6,562 nt of DNA from an uncultured Bacteroidota bacterium (GCA_946480675.1 CAMLKS010000137.1:1-6562), one strand, 5' to 3'; shown: positions 1-5,954, counted from the first letter of the stretch. Made by a program: numbers and translations. Notes: generated by a model from the letters alone, not told the origin.

Positions 1-58
1 TCAGATACACGTTGTTCTGATTTAGCAGATCCACGTCTTCATTTCGGGTTGATACCAT
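1..58 (-). CDS. Possible 5' end of a gene leaving the left edge (unrecognised)
   Basis: Reading leftward from a minus-strand ATG at 56-58, 19 codons stay open to the window edge and begin MVSTRNEDVDLL. The start is supported by a minus-strand GGAG about 6 bases upstream, the best Shine-Dalgarno-like site in the window. The frame is too short to show a domain or signal peptide; the visible part is polar and has no hydrophobic run, so a cytoplasmic protein would fit. If real, it is divergent from the DedA gene, with 150 bp between the two starts. The competing reading is the 3' tail of a plus-strand gene: the plus frame from base 1 is open to a TAA at 82-84 and ends in ...STTPKHRQ. I prefer the minus reading because of the ribosome-binding site, but 19 codons can be open by chance. 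Confidence 0.35.
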   Translation of the reverse strand, partial: MVSTRNEDVDLLNQNNVYL

Positions 59-208
59 CAACCACTCCAAAACACAGACAATAAATTTTATTCGCAGCGT
101 CATTGCGCAAAGGAATCTTTTTGCATTCCACATAATATCAATTTAAACATACAAACATCTGCAGGCGGGGCCTCTCTGTATAGGCAGTGCCTGGTAAAAA
201 ATGAAACT

Positions 209-859
209 ATGAATGAACTGTTAGCATTATTCCATAACCTGACGAATCCGGACTGGATCATACAACATGGCGGCCTGTACATCATATTATTTATCGTCTT
301 TGCGGAAACAGGTTTATTTATCGGATTCTTTCTGCCGGGGGATACGCTTTTATTTATAGCCGGCATGCTCATCGCTAATGCCGTTATGCCCGATAGTGCC
401 CCTTTATTCTCCCTGCTATACTGGACTTTCCTGATATCACTGGCAGGTATTTTAGGCAATTACCTGGGCTATTGGTTCGGCAATAAGTTTGGCGATATGT
501 TGCAGCATAAAGACAGTCGTTTGTTTAGACGCAAATATTTAATGCAGGCGCACGATTTCTATGAAAAAAAAGGCGGTAGCGCTATTGTACTGGCCAGGTT
601 CCTGCCCATAGTCAGAACATTTGCCCCCATAGTAGCCGGTATGGTAAAAATGGATGGACGCAAATTTTCATTGTATAATATATTGGGTTCCTTTATATGG
701 GTAGGCAGTATCACAGGGGCTGGTTTTCTGCTGGGCGAAAATGCATGGGTAAAAGACAACCTCGAAAAAATCGTCATCGGAATTGTAGTGGTTACTACCA
801 CCCCTGTCATCATTAAATTTATATCCGGCAGGAAAAAGAAAGTAGTGGATCCCGTTTAA
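209..859 (+). CDS. DedA/VTT-family integral membrane protein
   Basis: A 216-residue inner-membrane protein of the DedA (VTT, 'SNARE-associated') family, close to the usual family length of about 200-220. Family members act in membrane homeostasis; some flip lipids such as undecaprenyl phosphate or phosphatidylethanolamine, and others affect proton-motive force or drug sensitivity. The specific substrate cannot be read here. Visible features: a hydrophobic segment at about 22-40 with the family signature E33-TGLFIGFFLPGD45 (E33, P43, G44, D45), a second hydrophobic segment at about 66-91 containing GNYLGYWFG (83-91), and the conserved ARFLPIVRTFAP stretch (129-140) with R130, P133 and R136, followed by G144. 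Hydrophobic helices follow at about 155-176 and 187-205, and the C-terminal tail is basic (GRKKK). All key acidic and arginine residues are present. The ATG at 209 overlaps the stop of a tiny ATG-AAA-CTA-TGA frame; there is no Shine-Dalgarno, only an A-rich leader, as is common in Bacteroidota. acs follows 101 bp downstream on the same strand with no terminator visible between them. Confidence 0.93.
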   Translation: MNELLALFHNLTNPDWIIQHGGLYIILFIVFAETGLFIGFFLPGDTLLFIAGMLIANAVMPDSAPLFSLLYWTFLISLAGILGNYLGYWFGNKFGDMLQHKDSRLFRRKYLMQAHDFYEKKGGSAIVLARFLPIVRTFAPIVAGMVKMDGRKFSLYNILGSFIWVGSITGAGFLLGENAWVKDNLEKIVIGIVVVTTTPVIIKFISGRKKKVVDPV

Positions 860-877
860 ACAGAGAAACAACAGCCA

Positions 878-937
878 TGTATACCGGATAAAAATATTTC
901 GGGTGTATTATACATGTACATACAGATAAACTATGTA
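878..937 (+). promoter_or_regulatory. Dyad-rich leader upstream of acs (candidate operator)
   Basis: The 101-bp gap before acs holds several TGTA/TACA half-sites. They include the 11-base palindrome TGTATTATACA (904-914), the overlapping TACATGTA (911-918), GTATAC (879-884) and a TGTA at 934-937. Acetyl-CoA synthetase genes are commonly regulated by carbon source, so a regulator site here is plausible, but I do not recognise a specific factor's consensus. No good TAnnTTTG promoter element is visible in the gap, so acs may have a divergent promoter or be read through from the DedA gene. AT-rich sequence yields such dyads by chance fairly often. Confidence 0.22.
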
Positions 938-960
938 ACTTAAATGGACAAACACAGATC

Positions 961-2874
961 ATGTCTTATCCATATCAAATCAAGTCGCTGGAAGCATATA
1001 ATGCTGCATGGAAAAAAAGTGTAGAAGACCCCGAAGGTTTTTGGGCAGCAGTAGCATCTACATTTTTATGGAAAAAGAAATGGCACACAACACTGGAATG
1101 GAATTTTACAGGCCCTGATGTAAAATGGTTTGCCGGTGGCAAATTGAATGTAACGGAAAACTGCCTTGACAGGCACTTAGGCACCCTGGCCAATAAACCT
1201 GCCATTATATGGGAACCCAACGACCCTGAAGAACATCACAGGGTGATAACCTACCGCGACCTGCACCATAAAGTAATACAATTTGCCAATGTGCTGAAGA
1301 ACAATGGGGTGGTAAAAGGCGACCGTGTATGCATCTATATGGGTATGGTGCCTGAACTGGCTGTAGCCATACTGGCCTGCGCACGTATAGGTGCCGTACA
1401 TTCTGTGATATTTGGTGGCTTCAGCGCGCAAAGCATTGCCGACAGGCTGCAGGATGCACAGGCTAAATGCATCATTACCTGCGATGGTGCATACCGCGGC
1501 AATAAAGATATCCCGCTCAAAAATGTGATAGATGATGCATTGGTACAATGCAGATTTGTAGAACGGGTCATCGTACTTACCCGCACGCATACGCCTGTCA
1601 GCATGATAAAAGGCCGCGATGTGTGGTGGGAAGATGAAATAAAGAAAGTGGAAACAATGGGCAACCCCGACTGCCCTGCAGAGGAGATGGATGCAGAAGA
1701 CCCGCTGTTTATATTATATACATCGGGCTCTACAGGCAAACCTAAGGGTGTAGTGCATACCTGCGGTGGGTATATGGTATATACCACGTATTCATTTGTG
1801 AATGTATTTCAGTACACACCCGGCGATATTCATTTCTGCACGGCAGATATTGGGTGGATAACGGGGCATAGCTATATACTGTACGGGCCATTGGGTGCCG
1901 GGGCTACTACATTGATATTTGAAGGCGTGCCTACATGGCCCGATGCCGGCAGGTTTTGGAATATTGTAGATAAATACAAAGTAAACATACTATACACCGC
2001 ACCTACTGCCATACGCAGCCTGATGAGTTATGGTTTAGGGCCGGTGCATGGCCACGACCTCAGCAGCCTTAAGGTGCTGGGCTCTGTGGGTGAACCTATT
2101 AATGAGGAAGCTTGGCACTGGCTGAACGAAAATATTGGCAAAAAGCAATGCCCCATAGTAGATACCTGGTGGCAAACGGAAACCGGCGGTATCCTGATAT
2201 CGAACATGGCAGGGGTAACACCTGCAAAACCATCGTATGCTACGCTGCCACTGCCCGGTGTGCACCCCATGCTGGTAGATGAAAATGGTAATGAAATAAC
2301 AGAGAACAATGTAAGCGGCAATCTCTGTATCAGGGCTCCATGGCCATCTATTATCCGCACTACTTATGGCGATCACGAGCGTTGCAGGACCACATACTTC
2401 AGCACATACCCCAACCTGTATTTTACCGGCGATGGCTGCTACCGCGATGAGCAGGGCAATTACCGCATCACAGGCCGGGTAGATGATGTACTGAATGTAA
2501 GCGGGCACCGCATAGGCACTGCCGAGCTGGAAAATGCCATCAATATGCATGCAGGTGTGATAGAGAGTGCCATAGTTGGTTACCCGCACGATGTGAAAGG
2601 ACAGGGCATTTATGCATACATTGTATATAGCAACACGCATGGCGATGAAAGCCTCACAAGGCTGGATATCATGCAAACCGTGTCGCGCATCATTGGCCCT
2701 ATAGCCAAACCGGATAAGATACAGTTCGTATCGGGCCTGCCTAAAACACGCAGCGGCAAAATCATGCGCCGCATCCTGCGCAAAATAGCAGAGAACGACC
2801 TGGATAATATTGGCGATACCTCTACTCTATTAGACCCATCGGTGGTAGAAGAAATCAAAGCAGGCAAGCTGTAA
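961..2874 (+). CDS. acs: Acetyl-CoA synthetase (acetate--CoA ligase, AMP-forming)
   Basis: A full-length, 637-residue cytosolic adenylate-forming enzyme (ANL superfamily; E. coli Acs has 652). It converts acetate, ATP and CoA to acetyl-CoA, AMP and pyrophosphate through acetyl-AMP. Domains in order: the ACAS N-terminal helical region (about 7-65), the large AMP-binding domain (about 80-505) and the small mobile C-terminal domain (about 515-610). Visible motifs are the phosphate loop YTSGSTGKPKG (253-263), GSVGEPI (374-380), the adenine/acetate-site motif DTWWQTETGG (401-410), YFTGD (487-491), the hinge region GRVDDVLNVSGHR (505-517) and PKTRSGK (594-600). W404 matches the tryptophan that restricts the pocket to acetate, which separates Acs from longer-chain ligases. 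D491, R506 and R517 match the ribose, phosphate and conformational-switch residues. K600 is the catalytic lysine that is acetylated in homologues to switch the enzyme off; no acetyltransferase or deacetylase gene is in view. Two positions that bind the CoA phosphate in Salmonella Acs appear changed here (K182 and S575). The ATG at 961 has no Shine-Dalgarno; the product begins MSYPYQIKSLEAY, as expected for the family. The gene converges on the small minus-strand gene that ends at 2954. Confidence 0.97.
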   Translation: MSYPYQIKSLEAYNAAWKKSVEDPEGFWAAVASTFLWKKKWHTTLEWNFTGPDVKWFAGGKLNVTENCLDRHLGTLANKPAIIWEPNDPEEHHRVITYRDLHHKVIQFANVLKNNGVVKGDRVCIYMGMVPELAVAILACARIGAVHSVIFGGFSAQSIADRLQDAQAKCIITCDGAYRGNKDIPLKNVIDDALVQCRFVERVIVLTRTHTPVSMIKGRDVWWEDEIKKVETMGNPDCPAEEMDAEDPLFILYTSGSTGKPKGVVHTCGGYMVYTTYSFVNVFQYTPGDIHFCTADIGWITGHSYILYGPLGAGATTLIFEGVPTWPDAGRFWNIVDKYKVNILYTAPTAIRSLMSYGLGPVHGHDLSSLKVLGSVGEPINEEAWHWLNENIGKKQCPIVDTWWQTETGGILISNMAGVTPAKPSYATLPLPGVHPMLVDENGNEITENNVSGNLCIRAPWPSIIRTTYGDHERCRTTYFSTYPNLYFTGDGCYRDEQGNYRITGRVDDVLNVSGHRIGTAELENAINMHAGVIESAIVGYPHDVKGQGIYAYIVYSNTHGDESLTRLDIMQTVSRIIGPIAKPDKIQFVSGLPKTRSGKIMRRILRKIAENDLDNIGDTSTLLDPSVVEEIKAGKL

Positions 2875-2895
2875 TCATACTGTTATACAACAAAC

Positions 2896-2927
2896 GAGAA
2901 GGCTTACAATTAACTGTAAGCCTTCTT
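2896..2927. terminator. Bidirectional hairpin terminator between converging genes
   Basis: A perfect 12-bp inverted repeat, AGAAGGCTTACA (2897-2908) and TGTAAGCCTTCT (2915-2926), encloses a 6-base loop; an outer G-T pair extends it to 13. It starts 22 bases after the acs stop and lies 27 bases before the end of the converging small gene, where a shared intrinsic terminator is expected. The U-tract is weak on both strands: TT then AATAT on the plus strand, and a T-poor CGTTTGTTG on the minus strand. Termination could therefore be incomplete, or the hairpin may mainly stabilise the 3' ends of the transcripts. Confidence 0.75.
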
Positions 2928-2953
2928 AATATGCACCGGGTTGATGCAATAAA

Positions 2954-3223
2954 TTACTTGTTCTTTTCTTCTTTGATCTCAGCCTTGTTTTCTTTTGCTT
3001 CCGCCTTTACTTCCTTCTTCTTTGCTTTACGTTCATTGCCACTCAGTTCTTTCTTTTCTGCTTTGGCAGCTTTCTTTTCTGCTTTCATTTCTTTTTTGTC
3101 TTCCTTAGTTGGGCCGGTACCTGTGTTTGTATTCGGTTGCGGCTGGTTTTGTGTTTGCGATTGTGCAACAGCAGTGCTGATCAATCCTAATCCGAGGCAT
3201 GCGATCAAAAAGAGCTTTTTCAT
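2954..3223 (-). CDS. Small secreted Lys/Glu-rich protein, function unknown
   Basis: An 89-residue protein with a clear Sec signal peptide: MKK, then a hydrophobic core LFLIACLGLGLIS, then TAVA followed by Q21 at the likely signal-peptidase I site (A20/Q21). The mature part starts with a Gln/Asn/Thr/Pro-rich linker (21-39). From K40 to K89 it is almost entirely Lys, Glu and Ala, with 19 Lys and 12 Glu by my count. It includes a seven-residue repeat, KAEKKAA (47-53) then KAEKKEL (54-60), and a short break at SGN (61-63). The pattern predicts a highly charged, solvent-exposed helix, perhaps a single alpha helix or a short coiled coil, that is exported to the periplasm. I recognise no named family and assign no function. 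The start is fixed by the signal peptide; the leader is A-rich (CTAAAAAAACTG) with no Shine-Dalgarno. A strong terminator lies between it and the upstream barrel gene on the same strand, so it is probably transcribed alone. The hydrophobic plus-strand open frame over the same bases is the complement of the Lys/Glu codons. Confidence 0.85.
   Translation of the reverse strand: MKKLFLIACLGLGLISTAVAQSQTQNQPQPNTNTGTGPTKEDKKEMKAEKKAAKAEKKELSGNERKAKKKEVKAEAKENKAEIKEEKNK
3049..3085 (-). repeat. Intragenic tandem repeat, 16 identical bases at 21-base period
   Basis: On the minus strand the 16-mer AAAGCAGAAAAGAAAG occurs at 3070-3085 and again at 3049-3064, exactly 21 bases (7 codons) apart. It encodes the repeated KAEKK units of the small Lys/Glu-rich protein. 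Identity at the base level as well as the protein level suggests a recent slippage-type duplication, although low-complexity codon choice could also give it. Confidence 0.7.
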
Positions 3224-3250
3224 AAATCAGTTTTTTTAGCGTTGATGTAT

Positions 3251-3260
3251 CAAAAAACTA
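3251..3260 (-). promoter_or_regulatory. Candidate -7 element for the small secreted protein gene
   Basis: On the minus strand TAGTTTTTTG matches the Bacteroidota -7 consensus TAnnTTTG at seven of eight positions (or fully if the T-run is one or two bases longer). It ends 27 bases before the ATG at 3223. No convincing -33 TTTG lies at the expected distance. The call rests on position and one partial motif. Confidence 0.22.
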
Positions 3261-3330
3261 TGCCTTCATAATTGTGCTTTCTTGTGCCTCACAGCTAAGC
3301 ACCTGGCTTTAAGCCAACTAACAAAACGTT

Positions 3331-3386
3331 AAAAAAGAAAAGGCCCCCTGATCATTTGGTTGTTTGCAGGAATGCAACTCAGGGGG
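3331..3386 (-). terminator. Rho-independent terminator of the barrel protein gene
   Basis: Read on the minus strand, CCCCCTGA (3386-3379) pairs perfectly with TCAGGGGG (3351-3344), and is followed by CC and then TTTTCTTTTTT (3341-3331), a strong U-tract. It begins 23 bases beyond the stop codon of the barrel gene on the same strand, the usual place for an intrinsic terminator. The 27-base loop contains a second small hairpin, TTGCA/TGCAA around four bases (3364-3377). It should isolate the barrel gene from the small gene downstream. Confidence 0.88.
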
Positions 3387-3408
3387 ACTTACTTCAACTG
3401 TACATATC

Positions 3409-5856
3409 TTATGCCTGCCCCGTACCTGCCCGGCGCTTCTCATCTTCTGCACCACCTCTGCGGCGGTTTACAGGCGCTACACTACGCTTGCCAAAGCGGT
3501 ATGTAAATGTGAGCGACACCTGCCTTGTTTCGCGCTGGGCAGTGAACGATTCTGTGTAATTACTATAGACGGATGTGGCTCTTGGATAGCTCTTCCAGAA
3601 TATATCAGTAGCATTCAGTTTTATAGTTGCCCGTTTATCAAACAGGTGCTTCTGTATCCCCGCACTCAATCCCCAAAGTGGCTCTATGGTCATGTAGCCA
3701 TACACTTGTTTGCTTTGATAGAACAGCCCCACTTCTGTAGACCAATTGTTGGGTAGCATAAAGCTATTGCTAGTATTCAGTTCAAAAGTTACAAGTCCAT
3801 TACTCAGCACAGAGTTGGCTATATTACCGTGAAACTCACTATAGTAACAATTGAAATTGGTTACGTTGCTCCACCATTTAAAGAACTGAAACTGGTAAGA
3901 ACCACTCAGGTTGTAGAACAATTGCTTGGTAAGGTTCTTATTTGTCTGCACGGTTACGCGGCGCTGGTTGGTGTCATCGCTGGGTTGTATCACTTCTGTT
4001 ATCGGGTCTTTCAGATAGCTATAGGCAAAGCTGGTAACAAAGCGCTGCTTGTAGGTGTACGATAGTTCCGCATTGTATATCAGCTCCGGTATCAGGTAAG
4101 GATAGCCGGTGCGGTACGTACTGGGGTCTAAATAATATTTGAACGGATTAAGCTGCTCATAGTTAGGACGGTTGATACGGCGGCTCAGTGTGATGCCCAC
4201 ATCGTTATTGGCATTGATATGGCGCTGCACGGCAAAGCTGGGGAAGAGTTGTGTATAGTTCCTGTCAAACTTCTGTGCATTGATAACCTGCTCACCTTTG
4301 GCCAATGTCTGCTCTGCACGCAAGCCCGCCTGCACACTCCATTTCGTCCAGTCTTTAGCGGCATTTACATACCCTGCATTGATATTCTCTTTATAGATAA
4401 AGTGGTTGCTCTTCGTCGTATCAAACACGTTGCCACCATTACTACGGTCGAAGAACTGCACATCGTTATCCTGTGTCACATAGCTCATTTTCAGCCCCGC
4501 TTCCAGTCGCAGGTTATTTTTTAGCGGATGCACATAATCCGCTTTCACACTGCGTATCTCCGTATATCCCGATAGGTCGCCTACCAGCAGGTATCGTGGC
4601 AGGTAGTCGGCACCTTGCAGGTCTATATACCGCGTGGTAAACTGTTGGTCGCGCTGGTTGGTATATCGGCCATAGTCGGCATCTATGCTTAGTTCTTTAC
4701 CTGTGCTGTCTATCTTATGGCGCAGGTTCAGGTTCACTGCATAGTTGGCATTTGCATTTTCAGAAGTGTTGATGGTGGTAAAGTATGAGCTCAGGCTGCG
4801 GCCCGCATCCAATATCTTAGAGAAGTTTCTGCCATCTACATCAAAGTTGTTTCTATCTATACTCCCGCTGATGCCTATGGTGGTCTTCTTCGTCACTGCA
4901 TAATCTATACTGGCATTACCACTATTCAGGTATATATTGAAGATGCTGTTATTATCCTGGTCGTAGGCGTTTTCAAACTGCCCGTTGTTATAAAAGCTGC
5001 GGTACAGTGTCAGGTGGTTGAAGCCCTTGCGATAGGAATTGTTATAACCCGCATTCACGGTTATCTTTTTGTTGCGATAGTTCAGCATAAAGCCACCGCC
5101 TGCTTTGGGGTACACACCTTGCGCATAAAAGGCATTTACGCTGCCATTCATACCCATGCGTTTATCACGTTTCATTTTCAGGTTGATGATGCCCGCAGTG
5201 CCTGCCGCATCGTAACGGGCAGATGGGTTGGTAATGATCTCTATCTGGTCTACCGCGCTCGATGGCATACTTTTCAGCAGGTTGGCAAGGTCACTACCAC
5301 TCATAGTGGTGCGTTTGCCGTCTATCATTACGTTCACGCCTGCCTTGCCCTTCAGGCTGATGTTATCATTCTGGTCTACACGCACACCGGGCGAACGGGC
5401 TATTACTTCCAGTACCGAGCTGCCTGCATTCACTATGCTGTTCTCCACGTTCACCACCAGCTTGTCGGCCTTTATTTCTATCAGTGGCTTTTGTACCGCT
5501 ACAGTCACTTCTTTCAGTGTATTGGCTTTGGCTTTCAGTACGATATCGGGTAGCGATACATTGCCTGCCGCTATGGTCAGTTTGGCAGATGTATAGGGCT
5601 CATACCCTACCAGGTTGGCTTTCAGCAGGTAGGTGCCATCAGCTATATCATCCAGCGCATATACTCCACTATCGTTACTGATAACGGCTTTCTCCAGTGT
5701 CTTGCCATCTTCTTTCAGTAGTACGATGTTTACCGTAGCTACCGGGTTGCCAGCATCATCTTTCACTATGCCCGTAATGTTTCCGGGGGCAGCAGTCGCT
5801 ATTTTTATGGCAGCAAAAAAGCTTAAAATCGTAAGGAAAAGATACCTGTTCTGCAT
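3409..5856 (-). CDS. TonB-dependent-receptor-like outer membrane beta-barrel protein
   Basis: An 815-residue outer-membrane protein of the Bacteroidota 'outer membrane beta-barrel family' (PF14905-like), related to TonB-dependent receptors. Order of parts: signal peptide (1-22/23, MQNRYLFLTILSFFAA... ATA/AP); a carboxypeptidase-regulatory-like beta-sandwich (about 25-109, GNITGIVKDDAGNPVATVNI then YLLKANLVGYEPY); a TonB plug-like domain (about 114-230) with SPGVRVDQNDNISLKGKAGV (155-174), the MIDGKRT loop (177-183) and the strongly conserved NPSARYDAAGTAGIINL (210-226); then about 550 residues of alternating, aromatic-rich strands ending in LTFTYRFG (to 789). A 26-residue Arg/Gly-rich tail follows (RRRGG, EDEKRR). 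Such proteins import or bind large ligands using TonB energy; the ligand is unknown. There is no SusD partner in view and the length is shorter than a SusC (about 1000), so a glycan-uptake SusCD pair is unlikely. The ATG at 5856 is chosen because it gives a clean signal peptide; it has no Shine-Dalgarno and lies 17 bases after an exact TAnnTTTG. The gene is divergent from the propeller sensor gene and is followed by its own terminator. Confidence 0.92.
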   Translation of the reverse strand: MQNRYLFLTILSFFAAIKIATAAPGNITGIVKDDAGNPVATVNIVLLKEDGKTLEKAVISNDSGVYALDDIADGTYLLKANLVGYEPYTSAKLTIAAGNVSLPDIVLKAKANTLKEVTVAVQKPLIEIKADKLVVNVENSIVNAGSSVLEVIARSPGVRVDQNDNISLKGKAGVNVMIDGKRTTMSGSDLANLLKSMPSSAVDQIEIITNPSARYDAAGTAGIINLKMKRDKRMGMNGSVNAFYAQGVYPKAGGGFMLNYRNKKITVNAGYNNSYRKGFNHLTLYRSFYNNGQFENAYDQDNNSIFNIYLNSGNASIDYAVTKKTTIGISGSIDRNNFDVDGRNFSKILDAGRSLSSYFTTINTSENANANYAVNLNLRHKIDSTGKELSIDADYGRYTNQRDQQFTTRYIDLQGADYLPRYLLVGDLSGYTEIRSVKADYVHPLKNNLRLEAGLKMSYVTQDNDVQFFDRSNGGNVFDTTKSNHFIYKENINAGYVNAAKDWTKWSVQAGLRAEQTLAKGEQVINAQKFDRNYTQLFPSFAVQRHINANNDVGITLSRRINRPNYEQLNPFKYYLDPSTYRTGYPYLIPELIYNAELSYTYKQRFVTSFAYSYLKDPITEVIQPSDDTNQRRVTVQTNKNLTKQLFYNLSGSYQFQFFKWWSNVTNFNCYYSEFHGNIANSVLSNGLVTFELNTSNSFMLPNNWSTEVGLFYQSKQVYGYMTIEPLWGLSAGIQKHLFDKRATIKLNATDIFWKSYPRATSVYSNYTESFTAQRETRQVSLTFTYRFGKRSVAPVNRRRGGAEDEKRRAGTGQA

Positions 5857-5873
5857 TGCGGGCGTTTATGTTT

Positions 5874-5881
5874 CAAAAGTA
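5874..5881 (-). promoter_or_regulatory. -7 promoter element for the barrel protein gene
   Basis: On the minus strand TACTTTTG is an exact match to the Bacteroidota primary-sigma -7 consensus TAnnTTTG, 17 bases upstream of the ATG at 5856. Transcription starting about 5-7 bases downstream would leave a leader of only about 10-13 bases, consistent with the absence of a Shine-Dalgarno. A -33 TTTG is not visible about 19-21 bases further upstream (the stretch reads CTTACATAACC), so the promoter may be weak or activator-dependent. Confidence 0.42.
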
Positions 5882-5903
5882 CCGTTGGTGGTTATGTAAG
5901 CTG

Positions 5904-5954
5904 TCCCCCACCGCGGGGGATTTGCCCTTTTTACCCCTCACCCTGATTGGGGGA
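5904..5954. repeat. Two tandem REP-like 17-bp GC-rich hairpins
   Basis: Two units of the same geometry lie 34 bases apart. Unit 1 (5904-5920) is TCCCCC-ACCGC-GGGGGA, a perfect 6-bp stem with a 5-base loop. Unit 2 (5938-5954) is TCACCC-TGATT-GGGGGA, a 6-bp stem with one mismatch and a 5-base loop. Each is followed by a T-run (TTTGC and ATTTAG), and the 17-base linker TTTGCCCTTTTTACCCC separates them. They lie in the 138-bp gap between two divergent genes, so a terminator role is unlikely: no gene points into them from either side. They resemble dispersed intergenic palindromes of Bacteroidota genomes, but copies elsewhere cannot be seen here. Confidence 0.6.

Noticed and set aside
118..145. 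TTTTTG ... TATCAATTT as a promoter for the DedA gene
   Set aside because: The spacing is too short and the second element has an extra base; too weak to call.
100..459. Minus-strand 119-codon frame over the DedA start
   Set aside because: It is antisense to the DedA gene's first two membrane segments and shows no domain or plausible start.
1177..1787. Two further minus-strand open frames (about 137 and 150 codons) opposite acs
   Set aside because: They overlap each other in different frames and lie inside acs; no signal peptide, motif or ribosome-binding site.
2035..2676. 213-codon minus-strand open frame opposite acs
   Set aside because: It lies wholly inside a gene with every expected motif and is rich in Cys, His and Tyr, with no recognisable domain; it mirrors acs codon bias.
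2931..3239. 102-codon hydrophobic plus-strand frame over the small secreted gene
   Set aside because: Its Phe/Ser/Leu runs are the complement of the Lys/Glu codons. The minus frame has a real signal peptide, and the plus frame would start within or just after the terminator hairpin.
5014..5553. 179-codon plus-strand open frame opposite the barrel gene
   Set aside because: It overlaps the conserved plug domain of the barrel protein, has an odd His/Tyr/Ala-rich composition and no motif.
3409..5856. Naming the barrel protein SusC
   Set aside because: It is about 200 residues too short, no SusD gene follows, and the NPSARYDAAGTAGIINL plug and Arg/Gly tail fit the PF14905-like family better.
5904..5931. 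First hairpin plus T-run as a plus-strand terminator
   Set aside because: No plus-strand gene ends upstream of it; the barrel gene starts here and runs the other way.
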